A DNA stretch of 64,000 nt from Antitrichia curtipendula (taxonomy: Eukaryota > Streptophyta > Bryopsida > Hypnales > Leucodontaceae). The DNA lies in contig OX579635.1 of assembly GCA_951230915.1 (NCBI GenBank), positions 39,742,001 to 39,806,000 of the forward strand. The letters run 5' to 3'. Made by a program: the position numbers and the translations under genes. The notes below the pieces were generated by a model, which saw only the letters and a program-made list of their open reading frames with translations, was not told where the DNA came from and searched no databases. Positions 12,745 to 24,500 of the stretch are shown one piece after another (positions within the stretch are counted from its first letter, which is position 1; the number at the start of each line of letters is the position of its first letter).

Positions 12745-13319
12745 TACTCCCTCCGTCCCAAAATGATCTTCCTGTTAGACAAAATGTTCTGGATTAAGAC
12801 TAAAAATAACATTTTTAAAGCTTATTTTGTACTACATATGGAGTTTGGTGCACTCCTATTGCCCTTGAAACTTTGAGTTTTGAAGCCCTTTTTAAAGTGT
12901 AGTTTTGGATTACTGAAAAGTGAATTTTTTTGGATATTTTCAAAGAGTAGTACTAGTGGTTATTTAATTATTGAATGTGAGGTCATCATTTTGTGGGTAG
13001 TTAGCATAAGTCAAAGACCATATGTGGACCTATATTTTGCCTCCCAAAACCTTCATCTCCTTCAATTAGATAATATTCAAAGAGATGCAAAAAATAAAAA
13101 CGAAAAGTGTTGATTGACCCCTTTAACCATTTTATTTGTCTTTTGATTAGTGATTGCGTAGATGGAGGGGGAACTATCGCTTGGAATTGTTTTGTTAGTC
13201 CTAGAAAACAACCAAAAGTTAAATTTGACCAATTTGTAGCTCACAAAGTGCAACAAGAAGATCATTTTGGGACAAAAAATGAAAGCCAACAGGAAGAACA
13301 TTTTGGAACGGAGGGAGTA
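12745..13319. mobile_element. Stowaway-like (Tc1/mariner) MITE with TA target duplication
   Basis: The left end, CTCCCTCCGTCCCAAAATG at 12747, and the right end (reverse complement CTCCCTCCGTTCCAAAATG, ending at 13317) form TIRs that continue for about 30 bp (through TCTTCCTGTT). TA flanks both sides (12745-12746, 13318-13319). The TIR is the classic Stowaway end. A second TIR-like copy (ATTTTGGGAC) sits just inside the right end near 13264. At 571 bp it is long for a MITE and has no transposase. Short ORFs inside are not genes. Confidence 0.92.
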
Positions 13320-13979
13320 ATAGATAAAGTTATGCTCCAACATTGATTTTTTCATTATTTGATGCTCAAAGATTTTTTTTCATTAAGACATGATACTTGT
13401 GGGAGTACGGAAACTCAAAACCTATAGAAATAGATTAGAATAGGATTAGAATAGAATCAAAAAAATTCAATTTTTTGATAAAGTATAGAGAATTTGGTTC
13501 AATTATGAATAATTTTAGAATAGTCAATTTCTGGATTGCTAGAGCTATTATGGATGTTACGTCACCACAAGGAAGATGGATCTGGAATTCGAAAGTGTCC
13601 CAGGTAGATGGAACCTATGGCCTAGAAATTCTGGTCTAGGGAACTAGGGTACCGTTACAGGAACAGTCTCCTACTCGTTCTCCTTCGGGAACTGTGGGCC
13701 ACGTGTTTGGTACTTAAGCCCGCTACCACTCATTTTTCTCCCTCTCTGTTTTGTAGGACTCTGCTTACGTATAGTTGAGTGAAAGAGTGGTGAGTTAGGG
13801 TTTGTGCCAGGGAGAGAAAGGTGAGGTCGGTGTTGTTTGCACCGGAATAGAATTTGTATTGATATCCAATGATGAAGGGTAGCAATCCAAAACTCCATAA
13901 GCATACGATCGCGGCCCGGATTGTCTATCTTGCTATCCTTTCCGATCCAAACATCTAGAAGTAGTTAGAAAAAAATCTG
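13320..13979. other. Upstream region of the 14-kb relic gene; nothing certain
   Basis: AT-rich to 13540, then more GC-rich (13550-13980). The GC-rich part may be the leader or 5' repeat of the following relic gene. I found no matching copy downstream that would prove an LTR, and no tRNA-complementary primer site. Confidence 0.35.
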
Positions 13980-15826
13980 ATGCGTGTAGGGTGTGTCGGG
14001 CTGATACGGAGGCCGTGGAATCTGAAGAGTGAGGAGATGATTCAAGAGCTCATCTTAGGAATTCCGAATCAGTACGAGTTGATAGTGAGAGGTTTACCCA
14101 TAGCTTGGATCGAAGATGTTTGGGCGGAGGTGTATTTGTTTAGGAAAAATGGATCCGGATTAGCCTCCTGGACGGATAAGTATGCGAGTAGAAAGTTCCA
14201 GAGTCCGACCAATGCCAAGGAGGGGTACGCCATTAGTGATTGTAGGAACGATAGGCATAGACGGGTGCACGAATTTCTGATTTCACTCCTATATCCGGAA
14301 AAGCCTACCCGAGTTACAATCACGGTAGCCAACACCATCTTTGATGCTTTGGAGGATAGATTCGTACATTGGGGTAGAGTGCTCACAAGTGTAGTGTCCA
14401 AATTGACGGAGTATGTGTCGAGGGATAATCACAACCCCATTAGCCTATACTTGTTCCACCTCTACCATCAGAAGGAGGTTTTGAATAGTCAGGAGGTAAT
14501 GGTGTATGACACAAGGGCCACAATCTTGCAGTATGGCCTCATGGATGAGGTGGAGTCGGATCATTCGGAGTCAGAGGAGGAAGATCATCCGGAGGAGAGA
14601 GTAGAAACTGTCAAACGTCGGGATAAGCGACGGAAGTCAAGCGATCTGACTTTGAGGGGAAAATTACCAGTAGCTGAAGGTAGAGAGCCCGGCCAAGCTT
14701 TGGAGGGCAAAGGAGTTTCAGAATTATTCGATGCCGAAATCAGTTGGATGTGGTAGGCAAAGCAGTTGCACAACAACATGGCGGATTTCCTCAAAGAGAT
14801 TATTGAGGAAGTGAAGGTGGAGTTGAGTAAGCTCGTGACCAAAATCAAGCGATGACCGGGTCCTGAGGTGCTACGCGCGAAGGATGAGCAGATCCGAAAT
14901 TTGGAGAAAAAACGGGATGACCTCTGAACCCAAGTGAGTTGGACAGAAGGGAAGCTGATGGTAGCAAGGTAGGAGATAGAGGCTCTCCAACTAGTCCTGA
15001 ACCTTACAATGTGGTTGCATAGCCAACGGACCTTGTGGTCAGGTTCAACCTCTTCAACAATTGGTTGCTAAAGGAAGGCCAAGTAACCGAATCAAAGGTG
15101 GTGACAATTTTGGTTGATTTTCAAGCCCAGGTGGAGACAGTATTGAAGGAAATGGACAAGTTGCTAGGACACCTTGATCTGGAGAAAGTAATGGACTTCT
15201 CACAGTTTATGGATATCTTCAACTCCCTATTCATGGGGACCCCGATCAAGGCGACTCCCATTGTTCTGGCTCAGCCACAGACTAATGGCCTGAGGTCCCT
15301 TCTTAGGCCACCTACAAGTCTTTCTTCAAGTCAAGCACAGATGCCATTGACCAATGCGAATCCGGTACCTGAACCAAAGAAGAAGTCGTATTCCAAGTCC
15401 ATTCCGGTGCAACCGGAAGTTTTCGTTTAGCAAAGTGTTTCATCACCTCAACCAAGTGCGGTAGAGGCATTCATGATGCCTGGTCTGAAGATCTGTAGCA
15501 ATCTCATCAATTGGATTGGAATCTTGTCAAATCTAGCCTGGACCCATCTGGAAGACTTCTTCCACATGCAGTAGCCTTCACCCAGAGGGAACAACACAAT
15601 GGTGGATTTGGCTAAGACCATGCAAGAAAAGCAACCAAATGTTCAGTGGATTGAAGACTCTGAGGACAAGGAGTTCGAGAATGGATCTGTGACAAAAATG
15701 GATGAGGAGTTGCCCCCACCAACTTTGCGCAAAATTCAAACCCGGGCAGCAGTCAGATCGACTCCAGTGAAGACCACGATCAAGGCACCAACGGGTCAAG
15801 GCGGTAGCAGTTCGAAGAGGGCATGA
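13980..15826 (+). pseudogene. Decayed gene for a coiled-coil, acidic-tail protein; possibly retroelement gag-like
   Basis: One reading frame runs from about 13980 to 15000 and, after a single frameshift near 15000-15030, another runs to a TGA at 15824-15826, about 600 codons in all. The N-terminal 165 residues form a compact domain (PEKPTRVTITVANTIFDALE; ISLYLFHLYHQKEVL; YDTRATILQYGL). An acidic/basic linker (DHSESEEEDHPEE) follows, then a coiled coil (EEVKVELSKLVTKI, DEQIRNLEKKRDDL), a second domain (VVRFNLFNNWLLKEG, DKLLGHLDLEKVMDF) and a Ser/Lys-rich tail ending SSSKRA. In-frame stops are TAG 14754, TGA 14853, TGA 14925, TAG 14970, TAG 15020, TAG 15428 and TAG 15572, each one C-to-T step from CAG or CGA. 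The order (globular domain, coiled coil, basic tail, no catalytic domain) would suit a gag-like or plant-mobile-domain protein, but I do not recognise the family. The start is uncertain. Confidence 0.6.
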
Positions 15827-18541
15827 AAGAAAAAGTAGATAGAATGTTTTTAGATAGTTAGGATTTTTTTTAAATTCCGGAACGGATTTTCCATGTGTGG
15901 GCCTGAGTTCTGGATTTCTTGGAGATTGGCCTATGACTTTCTGGATATCTTGGAAGGTCATTATGCGATCGCCTTGAATTTTGGGTGTCCTTTTTGGCTT
16001 TTGGTTTTGGTTTTGGTTTTTAAGGGTGGGCAGGACTGTTGCTCATTCCATTCCATCCAAATGCATTTTCAAATGTTCATTTCATTCTTTTCGTTAATTT
16101 GAGCCACCAGGTGGATATTCTGACTTTATGCAAAGAGTTTGTTGGTTTATTTATGTGAGTGATGGATTGTAAGAGGGGACAAGTGAGGGGAATCCAGATC
16201 TTAGGCAATCGGATAAAATTGAGAGGATACGTTTGTGACAAAGTTAGTCTCGTGAATGAGGACTTGTACGTGGTGCCTTTAAATTACCGGAGCGGTAATC
16301 CGGCAAAACCTAGGAGTGGTATGGATGCGGGTCTGGAATCAAATATGGTTCCATGCTGATACAAGCAACCGCCAGAGGAAAATCTCCACTCACCAGAGGA
16401 AAATCCCCACTCACCAGAAGGCATGCCAATCACATGATTAGTTTAGCAACTAGAAAACAATTCTCTATCAGCTCCAAGTGTCTTTGATCTGTCGTTGTAG
16501 TAAAAGGGACTGGACGCGACCCTGAGTGACCTGCTTTCCGGATAGGCCATCTGTAAAGTTGTGAGGGTGCTAATTTCCCTTCTCTATCACAACCCATTGT
16601 TTGTTGTTTGATTGTTTGTTTAGTGAGAGTGGAGAACGTGAGGATACTGAGTGGTGAAGTACGTACCCCTCTAAAAGACCAAGAATGGATCCTTTGAGGG
16701 TAAAACAAAGGAATAGAAAACCAATATTTTGGAGAGACATAATCAGGATCTGGAAAAGACCGGAACCGGAATGAATTCCGAGTAGTATTTGTAACTAGAA
16801 GAGAGTAAGAGATTGGACAGGTTGTTTGGATTTTTGAGAACAAATAAGAAAATATGGATACCTTAGTTTGTGACAACATACTAGAATCCCTTGGGACGAT
16901 ATTTCAAGTCATTTTACAATGTTTGGATGTTGTAAGGATACTTATGTCTAGACTGTGTGACCGACAATACTAATCTATTTACACATGCCTAATTAAAAGC
17001 ATTTTTTAGGTTAAGACTAATCCAAATTCCAAATTACACATGCTTAGTTAAAGCATCATTGGATGGAGTTATTTATGATGTCTTAACAAACTAGTTTGGC
17101 AATTACTATGTTGCTAGATAAGTAGTTCCAGCTCATAGAAGCTATAGAAGATCTTTTAAATTCTAGCAATCTAATGCTTGACTTAAAGAAATAAACGACA
17201 GGGTTTGTTGATTGGGTACCAAATGGATGCTCAACATCTATGTCCGACTTGTGGCAAATAAAGCAAACCACGCCGAGGTGTTGTAAAAATTTGTTCCCAC
17301 GAGGCAAAAGCTTCTGATTTGGATACCACACCAACGAAGATTAATTTTGTTTTCAAACACTGAAAAGGATCCAGACACTGCTACAAAGTACCAGACAAAC
17401 TTGTAATGCAGACAGAGTCTCATTTCAATTTTCTGATCTATCTGGATCAAGCAGTAAGCTGATGAATGAATAGCAGGTTGTTGTGACCAAAATTACAACT
17501 TCTGTGATTCCTCAAGGCTTCCAAGTGGGACAATAGCTAGAAATTCAGGGTGTAAACCTTGGCTTGAATACTTGGACATATCATGACTTCATCACAACAA
17601 TTTTGCAACAACCAGATTCAGAAGAATTTTTTACTATGGAATATTTACATTGTGGATTTTGCTTTCTTTTCATTCCATTGTCCCTTGCAAAAGCTATAAC
17701 ACATGTTGTGGTTTGAAGACACCCATTGCACACTTGCACCTCATTGACATGACAATGGTTTGTTTTTTATTGTTGGGATGGGCATAGGTGAGACCACATC
17801 CTCTTGGAGCAATTATTGGAGTTTGCAAACCACTACTTCCACCTAGTTAGGAGACTATTGAAGAACCATGTTCTTTGGAAGTTTTGACAATCTTTACTTA
17901 TATTTGAGCAAAAACAAATGGATGCCTTGTTAATCTTTATGTCTAAAAAACATGGTGTTGGTTTAGAATCTAGAGGTTTATGTTATATGCTCACAAAAAA
18001 ATATCATGATATTTTTAGAACTAAATTATAATGACTTAGTTTCCAATGATAGATATTAATAAACCAAGTTCAACTCTATGTTTTGATGCATCTTATGACT
18101 CAAAAAGATAGTTTTTTTTTTTCCTTTTAAAAAAGACTGCTACACAACGTTGTGTATGCTTTTCCTCCTCAAGTCACAAAACAAGATACAGATGCTATGT
18201 TTTGCTTTACTAAAAGAAATATGCCAAATGGATGTTTTTTTTCAAAAGAGCTTTGCAACTTTGCAAGTAGCTATGCTTATAATAGGAAAATGATATCAAC
18301 AATAAACATGAAATTATTTGACGGGTAATTAATAGAATGATGCCTTCATGTAGAGATGTACCTGAAACCAATTTTTTTTTAATTTAATTTTAAAAAAATC
18401 TATATTTGCACCACGGAGGTGCCAAAAATGAAAATGAAACAACCCTCTATATTGTTAAGATTTTTTCTAATGTAACAATAAGAGGGGAATCAATTATGTA
18501 TTAGTTATCTAAAAAAATGATTTGCAAAATTCAAGACTCAC
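15827..18541. other. Intergenic, no gene recognised
   Basis: The first 900 bp keep the higher GC of the preceding relic and may be its 3' part; 16371-16420 contains a 23-bp direct duplication (CCAGAGGAAAATC-CCACTCA). The open frames at 16159-16359 (plus) and 16430-16879 (minus) have no recognisable domain. The rest is AT-rich. Confidence 0.4.
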
Positions 18542-19440
18542 CTGCCATAGCAAAGAAATGAACACATGTGCTGTTAAAAGGTACCATGTTTTCCCCTTGC
18601 AAGATTCTTCAAGCATTTTTTAAACTCCCATTCAAGAAGAATATCTTTGAATGTCTCTAAGCTTTGTGTTCTAGTAGCAAAAATCTTGTGCAAGGTATGC
18701 ACAAAATTTGTCTTTACGTGACTGTTTTATGTGGATCTGGGAAAAATTCAAAACATTAGTTTGAATACCAATGAAGGAAACTTAACAATAAGATTAACTA
18801 ACAAGTAACAAAAAACAAGCTTACTTGTTTATATCGTACATAGCGTATAATAGAAGTTCTATTTTTCTAGATGGGTTTAAACAAGTATTGTCTACATAAA
18901 TAGTGCCAGATCAATTTTTCTTTATGTAATCTATTAATGAATGAAGTCTAGGCCTTGAATCTGTTATTTCCATCACAAATAAAAAAACATCCTATCAACC
19001 AAATATTGAAGGTGCTTGTTGTGTTGAAGTCTCCCATCAAACTGATCATTCTCCAATTTTCATAGTGGGCTTGTACAATCTTTCCCCTCACTAGATAAAT
19101 TTTGTATCTCTCATTTCTTGTTGCAAATTTAAACATAGAAAATGCTTGAACCAAGTCTGTAACCATGAGTGAACTTTGCTCTAATCTCTTGATATCAAAG
19201 TCCAAAGATGGGCAGATAATAAGCATCGGAATCAAATGACATAGGAGAATAGTGAATCATGACTCTTCCTTCGGAGATATTTTCATAGCCTCAATGCAAT
19301 CAATGGAATTCACCTTCTTCGCCAAACGCAACTCATCTTCATTACCCGTACATTCCTCAACCATATCAAAATCAATATCAATTCTTGCATTTTTTCTTGA
19401 GAAGAGTCAACATTGTCGTCTTCAATCACCACATGAACCT
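18542..19440 (-). pseudogene. Multi-exon pseudogene of unknown family
   Basis: Minus-strand blocks: an acidic stretch at 19270-19440 (DFDMVEECTGNEDELRLAKK), a main block at 18825-19250 (PSLDFDIKRLEQ, LVQAFSMFKFATRNERYKIY, FVMEITDSRPRLHSLIDYIK, KIELLLYAMYDIN) and an exon at 18542-18721 (FVHTLHKIFATRTQSLETF, EWEFKKCLKNLARGKHGT, then LLTAHVFISLLWQ after a frameshift). The GTAAGC donor at 18824 and the acceptor at 18722 join in frame, so the intron is real and the relic is not a retrocopy. Several frameshifts and stops are present. I do not know the family's function. It lies divergent from, and about 1 kb away from, the transposase-like relic. Confidence 0.55.
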
Positions 19441-20455
19441 GTAACAAACAAACAAAAAGGCATGAGAAATGAAAGAGCCCCAAGAATTACAAACTATGGC
19501 CACTTCTGTGCATATTCATAAAGATGCTTTTGCTGATCTGGTTGTTGCAAATTTCTATTATGAACCAAAACTTAGACTTACTTAGAATCTTGGTCACAAT
19601 GCTAGCTGCTCAATGCCTTTCCCAACCATGCCATTAGTGTTGGCGAGATCTAGTAGGCCAAGTGGTTCCAGCTGTGATTTAGACTAGGAGCTTATTGCAC
19701 CCATCATTTTCTATCGACCCAACTGCGAGGTAATCCACTACCCTATCCCGTGTGCAACGACGTTGAAATTTAACGGATTGTCTTGAACACCACAAACACT
19801 TGTGATTCCTAACCTCAATTGACACAACAATTGGTAGACCTCTTCCTTTAATGAACACTAGGATCTTGGAAATCCATTAATCCCGCAAGATTTGTATCAT
19901 CTCTGCCTCTAAAGTTCCAATCTTGTACCGCTAGCATTGGTTGTCAATTTGCCACAAAAGATAAACACTCACCAGAGAGTAGAAGTCATTTACAAACGCA
20001 AAAAAATACTAGAGTTGAAAGAAGTGATGATGAATACATTATTATGAAATTCACCAAAAACTTAAAACATCAAAGTATAATGAAGAAAGATTCAGTTGTT
20101 ATTCAATGTTCCAGAAGATAATGTCGACATCGATGGCATGGAAAAGCATCATGCTCCATAGCAAAATGCATCAATTTCATTGAATATTGGTCAGACCTTC
20201 AATGAATTGTGTTCTCCCATTCCAATAAATAGAACTGTCAACTACTCAAGTGACGGTGACTATTCAATTCAACCTTAATTAATATTTTTTTGATAGAATT
20301 AGGTATTCATCCGCTTTGTTGTTGTGCCTATCTTTCTCTTCTACTTGGCTTTAGTTCCACCTTTGCATTTAGACAATACTACAAGTGCCACAGAATAGTA
20401 ATGCATTCATGTTTCTTAGTTACAAAATGCAATGAGCTTAAGTATGTCTTATAAT
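19441..20455. other. Intergenic spacer between divergent relics
   Basis: No coding block recognised; could hold the shared upstream region or N-terminal exons of either neighbour. Confidence 0.35.
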
Positions 20456-23400
20456 TCAATGGCAGTTGTGAGATCACCTAGGGAAGCAATCCCTATCACA
20501 TTTCCATTGGTGAATTGGGATACGCTGTTGTAACTGCGTTCCATTTAAATATTTGATTTCTTCTTGCTAAGAGTTCGTTTCATATTGATGAAGAGGTCTT
20601 TGATAGTTCTAATGGTGAATTGATTCATATACTTAATCGAGAGCTTGTCTTTGATAGCCATTGTAGACAATGGCATTTACGACCGGAAAGATATTTAGCA
20701 TATGATTTATTTAAGTCAACCATATGGGCATCTTCTATAGAAGTTGCTCATAAATTATCAACCACGTCTATTCAAGAGACTTCAATGCCATCAAGGGTTA
20801 AGATTGAGCAAAGAAGAGAATTCACTTCAATTTTGAGTGACAATTCAAACAACTCATCTCCACCTCAGAAGATTCTCAAACACACTTTGTCTCCTTTGTC
20901 CCAAATTCATGGCACACCTTTTGTCCCTTCTCCAGTTATAGTTTCAAGATTTGATCATACTACAAGAAAATCCTTCGTTCCTTATCTTTAGAAGGAAGCT
21001 TTGTCACACAAAAGGATTAAGGAACCCATTCAATAAGCTTAATTATTATTCAATTGAAATCCATCAGGTTGAATTTGTTCCACCAATCTTCAATGGTGAC
21101 GTAATTTTTGAATTACCTCCCCTTCAAAGTTCTAGTATTCACTATTAGGTAAAGCTTTTGAGTGGAATGGAGAAATGCTATGATGAGCACATCTGGTCAA
21201 GTAGACATATGACCAACATAAAAAAAACAATGATGGATTGATGTTTCAGTTGTCTTCATGAATGGGTCATCTTGGTTGTGATAATACTAATTGCAACTAT
21301 TTTATTCATGTGCACTACACAATAGTTGTGAATGAGACTGAATGGGATGGATGTTTTCATGTTCCATTGGGTCCTAATCTTCCTTCTGGTTTTACAATCA
21401 CATATAAGATTTGTTCCTTCATGTATTGCAAGTTATCCAACAAAAATATAGTATGTGATTGGAAACAAAGAAATGAGGGAAGCATGGGTGAAAGCACACT
21501 ATGGTTGTACAAATTTGTAGTCACGCCACAATTTCTGCGTAGGATGGAAGTTTGGAGTGAATTTTACTATAGTTGTGGTCACTTTTTTCAAAAAAAAAAA
21601 ATTACTTGGAGTCTTATATCTCATTTATATTGCAAATTGAAAAACAAAATATGACTTGCATCTATTAATTTTATGTATAAAATGCAAACATAAAAGTTTT
21701 ATACTATCACAAATTTAGGTTTACCTTGTTTGTACTTTTTTGGTCAAGTTTTGGATTTGATTCTTAGAATTCAAAGAGCTAAATTCAATGTTCTAAAGTT
21801 TAGGTACTATACCTTAGCATTTAATTTGGGTTTATAAATCTTTATAAGAAACTATCTTTGTAAATGTTCAATTTGAGTACAAGGCCTAAAAAGTGGCTTT
21901 AAAATGTTTTTATTTATTTTTTAATTTAGAAATCTACAAGAAGGCCTTTTGATTCAAATGGGCCACCATTGCATTTTGGTTTAAATTGACATTTTGGCTC
22001 CAATTAGTATCAAAATGTATAAATTTTGTACCAATTTCTAGACCTTTGGGGGGGTGACCGTAGTGTGCTTACACATGCATGTGTTCACTTCAATATTTAT
22101 GAGCATCCAGTAAAAGATGGAAATTATCGTGATTCAAAGGAAAAGATTTGGTCGTTAATTTTTTATTAGGTAAAGAAGACTCCATCTGCAACCAATTCTT
22201 CAATTGTACCAAAGACCAATAAGGAATTACTAGGAGAGTTTCTTCTTTGGCCTGAAAGAACCCCAACTGTGAAGTTTGAACTTGACAAATTCATCTCAGT
22301 TCTTGATAAGTACAAATACATGAATTCTCCAAGCATTAAAAACAAGGTTACCACCTTCAAGTATTTTCAAAGATTTGGAGTCATGGACATAATCACCAAG
22401 CAGCGGGGATGCATCAATTGGGCTTATGTTCTAGAAAACATGTTTTTCGGTCAAAGATCTTATTCTAACAAAGTTTTTGTCTTCAAAATGTCTGAATAAG
22501 GCCTTGGTAGTGGCATCAATTTGGTGACATGGATGCAATCAGGTGGTGACCTTCAAGACGCCTGGATAGTATGCAATCATATTAAACAAGAGAAGCAGTG
22601 GACTACAATGGCATGCCATATTTATGATCTAAGTTTCTGCCTTGTGATGACCGTTGCTCTCTATGATATGCAATCTGAGGATTCCATTGCCCAGAGCAAT
22701 TTATAAAATAATTTGAACGCAATAATGGCCAAACACAATATCTCCTTGCTTTATTTCAAGGGATTCATGGCTAACTGTGTGCAAGCTAACTTGAATGTGG
22801 TGAGACTAATCTATAAAAGTGGTGATCCACTCGGGCCTATGCTCAATCAAAAGCACACATGTCTCTTCCATTGGAATCAATCCATGGAAAAATATACAAC
22901 GGTAGACATTTGTGTGGCTTGTGTTGGCCTTCAAGATCAACATCAAAAGTTGTGTAAGCAATATAAAGATACAACACCATTTGCCAACTTTAAGATCCAA
23001 TATCACGCCATTTGAGCATGATGACATTCTTCAAAAGCAACAACTGAAGAAGGCCTCCAACAACTAGAGTTGTGGTTAGCATTTTGGCACTTTTGGTATA
23101 GTTAGTGGGGTGGATTTATGCAAATTGTGAGATTCAATAACTTTTGAATTCAATCTATTAATATTGTATTAACCAACTACTATGCATATTGTTGTCAATT
23201 GTATGCCATTGTAATTTAGAGTTTCCATCAAAGGTTGTTGGATTCAATGACATTTAGTAAGTTTCTTTGCCACAATTGATGAAATTTGCATATCTTTCTG
23301 CAACGTCAATACACTTTATTTAGTCTACTTATGACCCATGTTGCTTAGTACAAGGTTTACAACTAATGAACTTGTAGAAATGTCCTCTTGCAACCTTGTT

Positions 23401-24500
23401 GAGATAGCTCATAACAAATAGCTTCAACACTCTAGAAATCGAGAGAATGATTTGTACTTGCTACTATTGATGATTGTGTGAGGGCATCCATGCATATGGT
23501 TTGGTTCAATTTTTCAAAGGTGACAACTCGGAAATAGGTCTCGGTAAAGAAAAACATCTACTTCAAGTTGCATAAAGGTATGCCTAATGTATTGGAAATC
23601 TTAAAGGTCTTAATGATGCAATGGTAAGTGTATCAGGGGCTGGAGAATACTGCACTAGGAATCTACACTTTGAAGGTGAGGAGGTTTTTGGATCTCAAAA
23701 GCAGATGCTAGATTTGCCGCTAGGGTCTAAATATGATTCATACCACCCCGACAAAGTGAATTTCTCTTGACCACATCAAGGAACAAGGTCCACCAAAGCA
23801 AGTTCTTCTATAATTCCTTCGGATAAAATCTTTGGAGAACCTTTTCCTCATGAAAGCAAAGAAAGGGCAAAAAAATTGGTATTAATTAGACCAATGAACA
23901 CATCAACACCACCAAAGGCATTTTGAGTGACAACCGTCAAAGAGATTGCTTATGATGAGTCCTAGTGGCATATTGCACGATTGTTTAAGACATTGACTAA
24001 GGCGTGCTTTGCCCAATATGCTCTTACAAAGAAAATGTGTGTTGCCAAAATTGAACAAGGCAATAAAAGAACCCCAATACCAACTTACACAGGCAACATG
24101 AACAATTATAAGAAGAACAGGATTCAAATGATGCAATTTTTCTTCTACAACAATGACATTGTGCGTTGTGTAAAAGGTTCAAAGCAAAAATGGATTCTTT
24201 CTAAGCCTTGAAGTGCCAAGCATTTGGCTAGTGAAGTTTGGAACTAATCTAATGCAAAAAGAAATGATGGACCTTTAGAATGCAGGATTCCATCTTCCTC
24301 GACGGATTGAAATCTCTCTGAAGAGGTTGTTAGGAGACCACAAACTACCTTTTAATGTATCACAATTCCAAGTCCCAACTTTTCCTGCAAAATATACTAG
24401 TACGAGGTTTGGTAAGAAAAATCCAATGAATCCTTATGCGCCAATAACTAAAAAGGCAAATATTTGCGCTTCTACACTTATTTTGGAGGCATTTGTTTGT
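20456..24500 (+). pseudogene. Transposase-like relic: GCM/WRKY-type finger, MULE-like core, C-terminal segment
   Basis: Blocks on the plus strand: 20620-21150 (N-terminal, basic and Ser-rich); 21160-21590 with a Cys/His finger (CFSC, then MGHLGCDNTNC, NETEWDGCFHVPLG), which resembles the WRKY/GCM1-type DNA-binding fingers that precede MULE transposases; 22170-23150 in one frame with only TAA at 22497 and 22704 breaking it (INWAYVLENMFFGQ, TTMACHIYDLSFCLVMTVAL, FKGFMANCVQANLNVVRLIY, TCLFHWNQSMEKYT, WLAFWHFW); 23380-24500 (C-terminal pieces including FFFYNNDIVRCVKGSKQKW and RIEISPKRLLGDHKLPF). The HIYD aspartate (22625) and the FMANC position (AAC at 22773, where an aspartate would be expected) are candidate catalytic sites; the second is changed. 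Frameshifts separate the blocks. The MULE/GCM placement is inferred from motif order, not from a search. Confidence 0.55.

Noticed and set aside
13077..13355. Overlapping ORFs on both strands around 13.1-13.35 kb
   Set aside because: They lie inside the MITE and include its terminal repeat.
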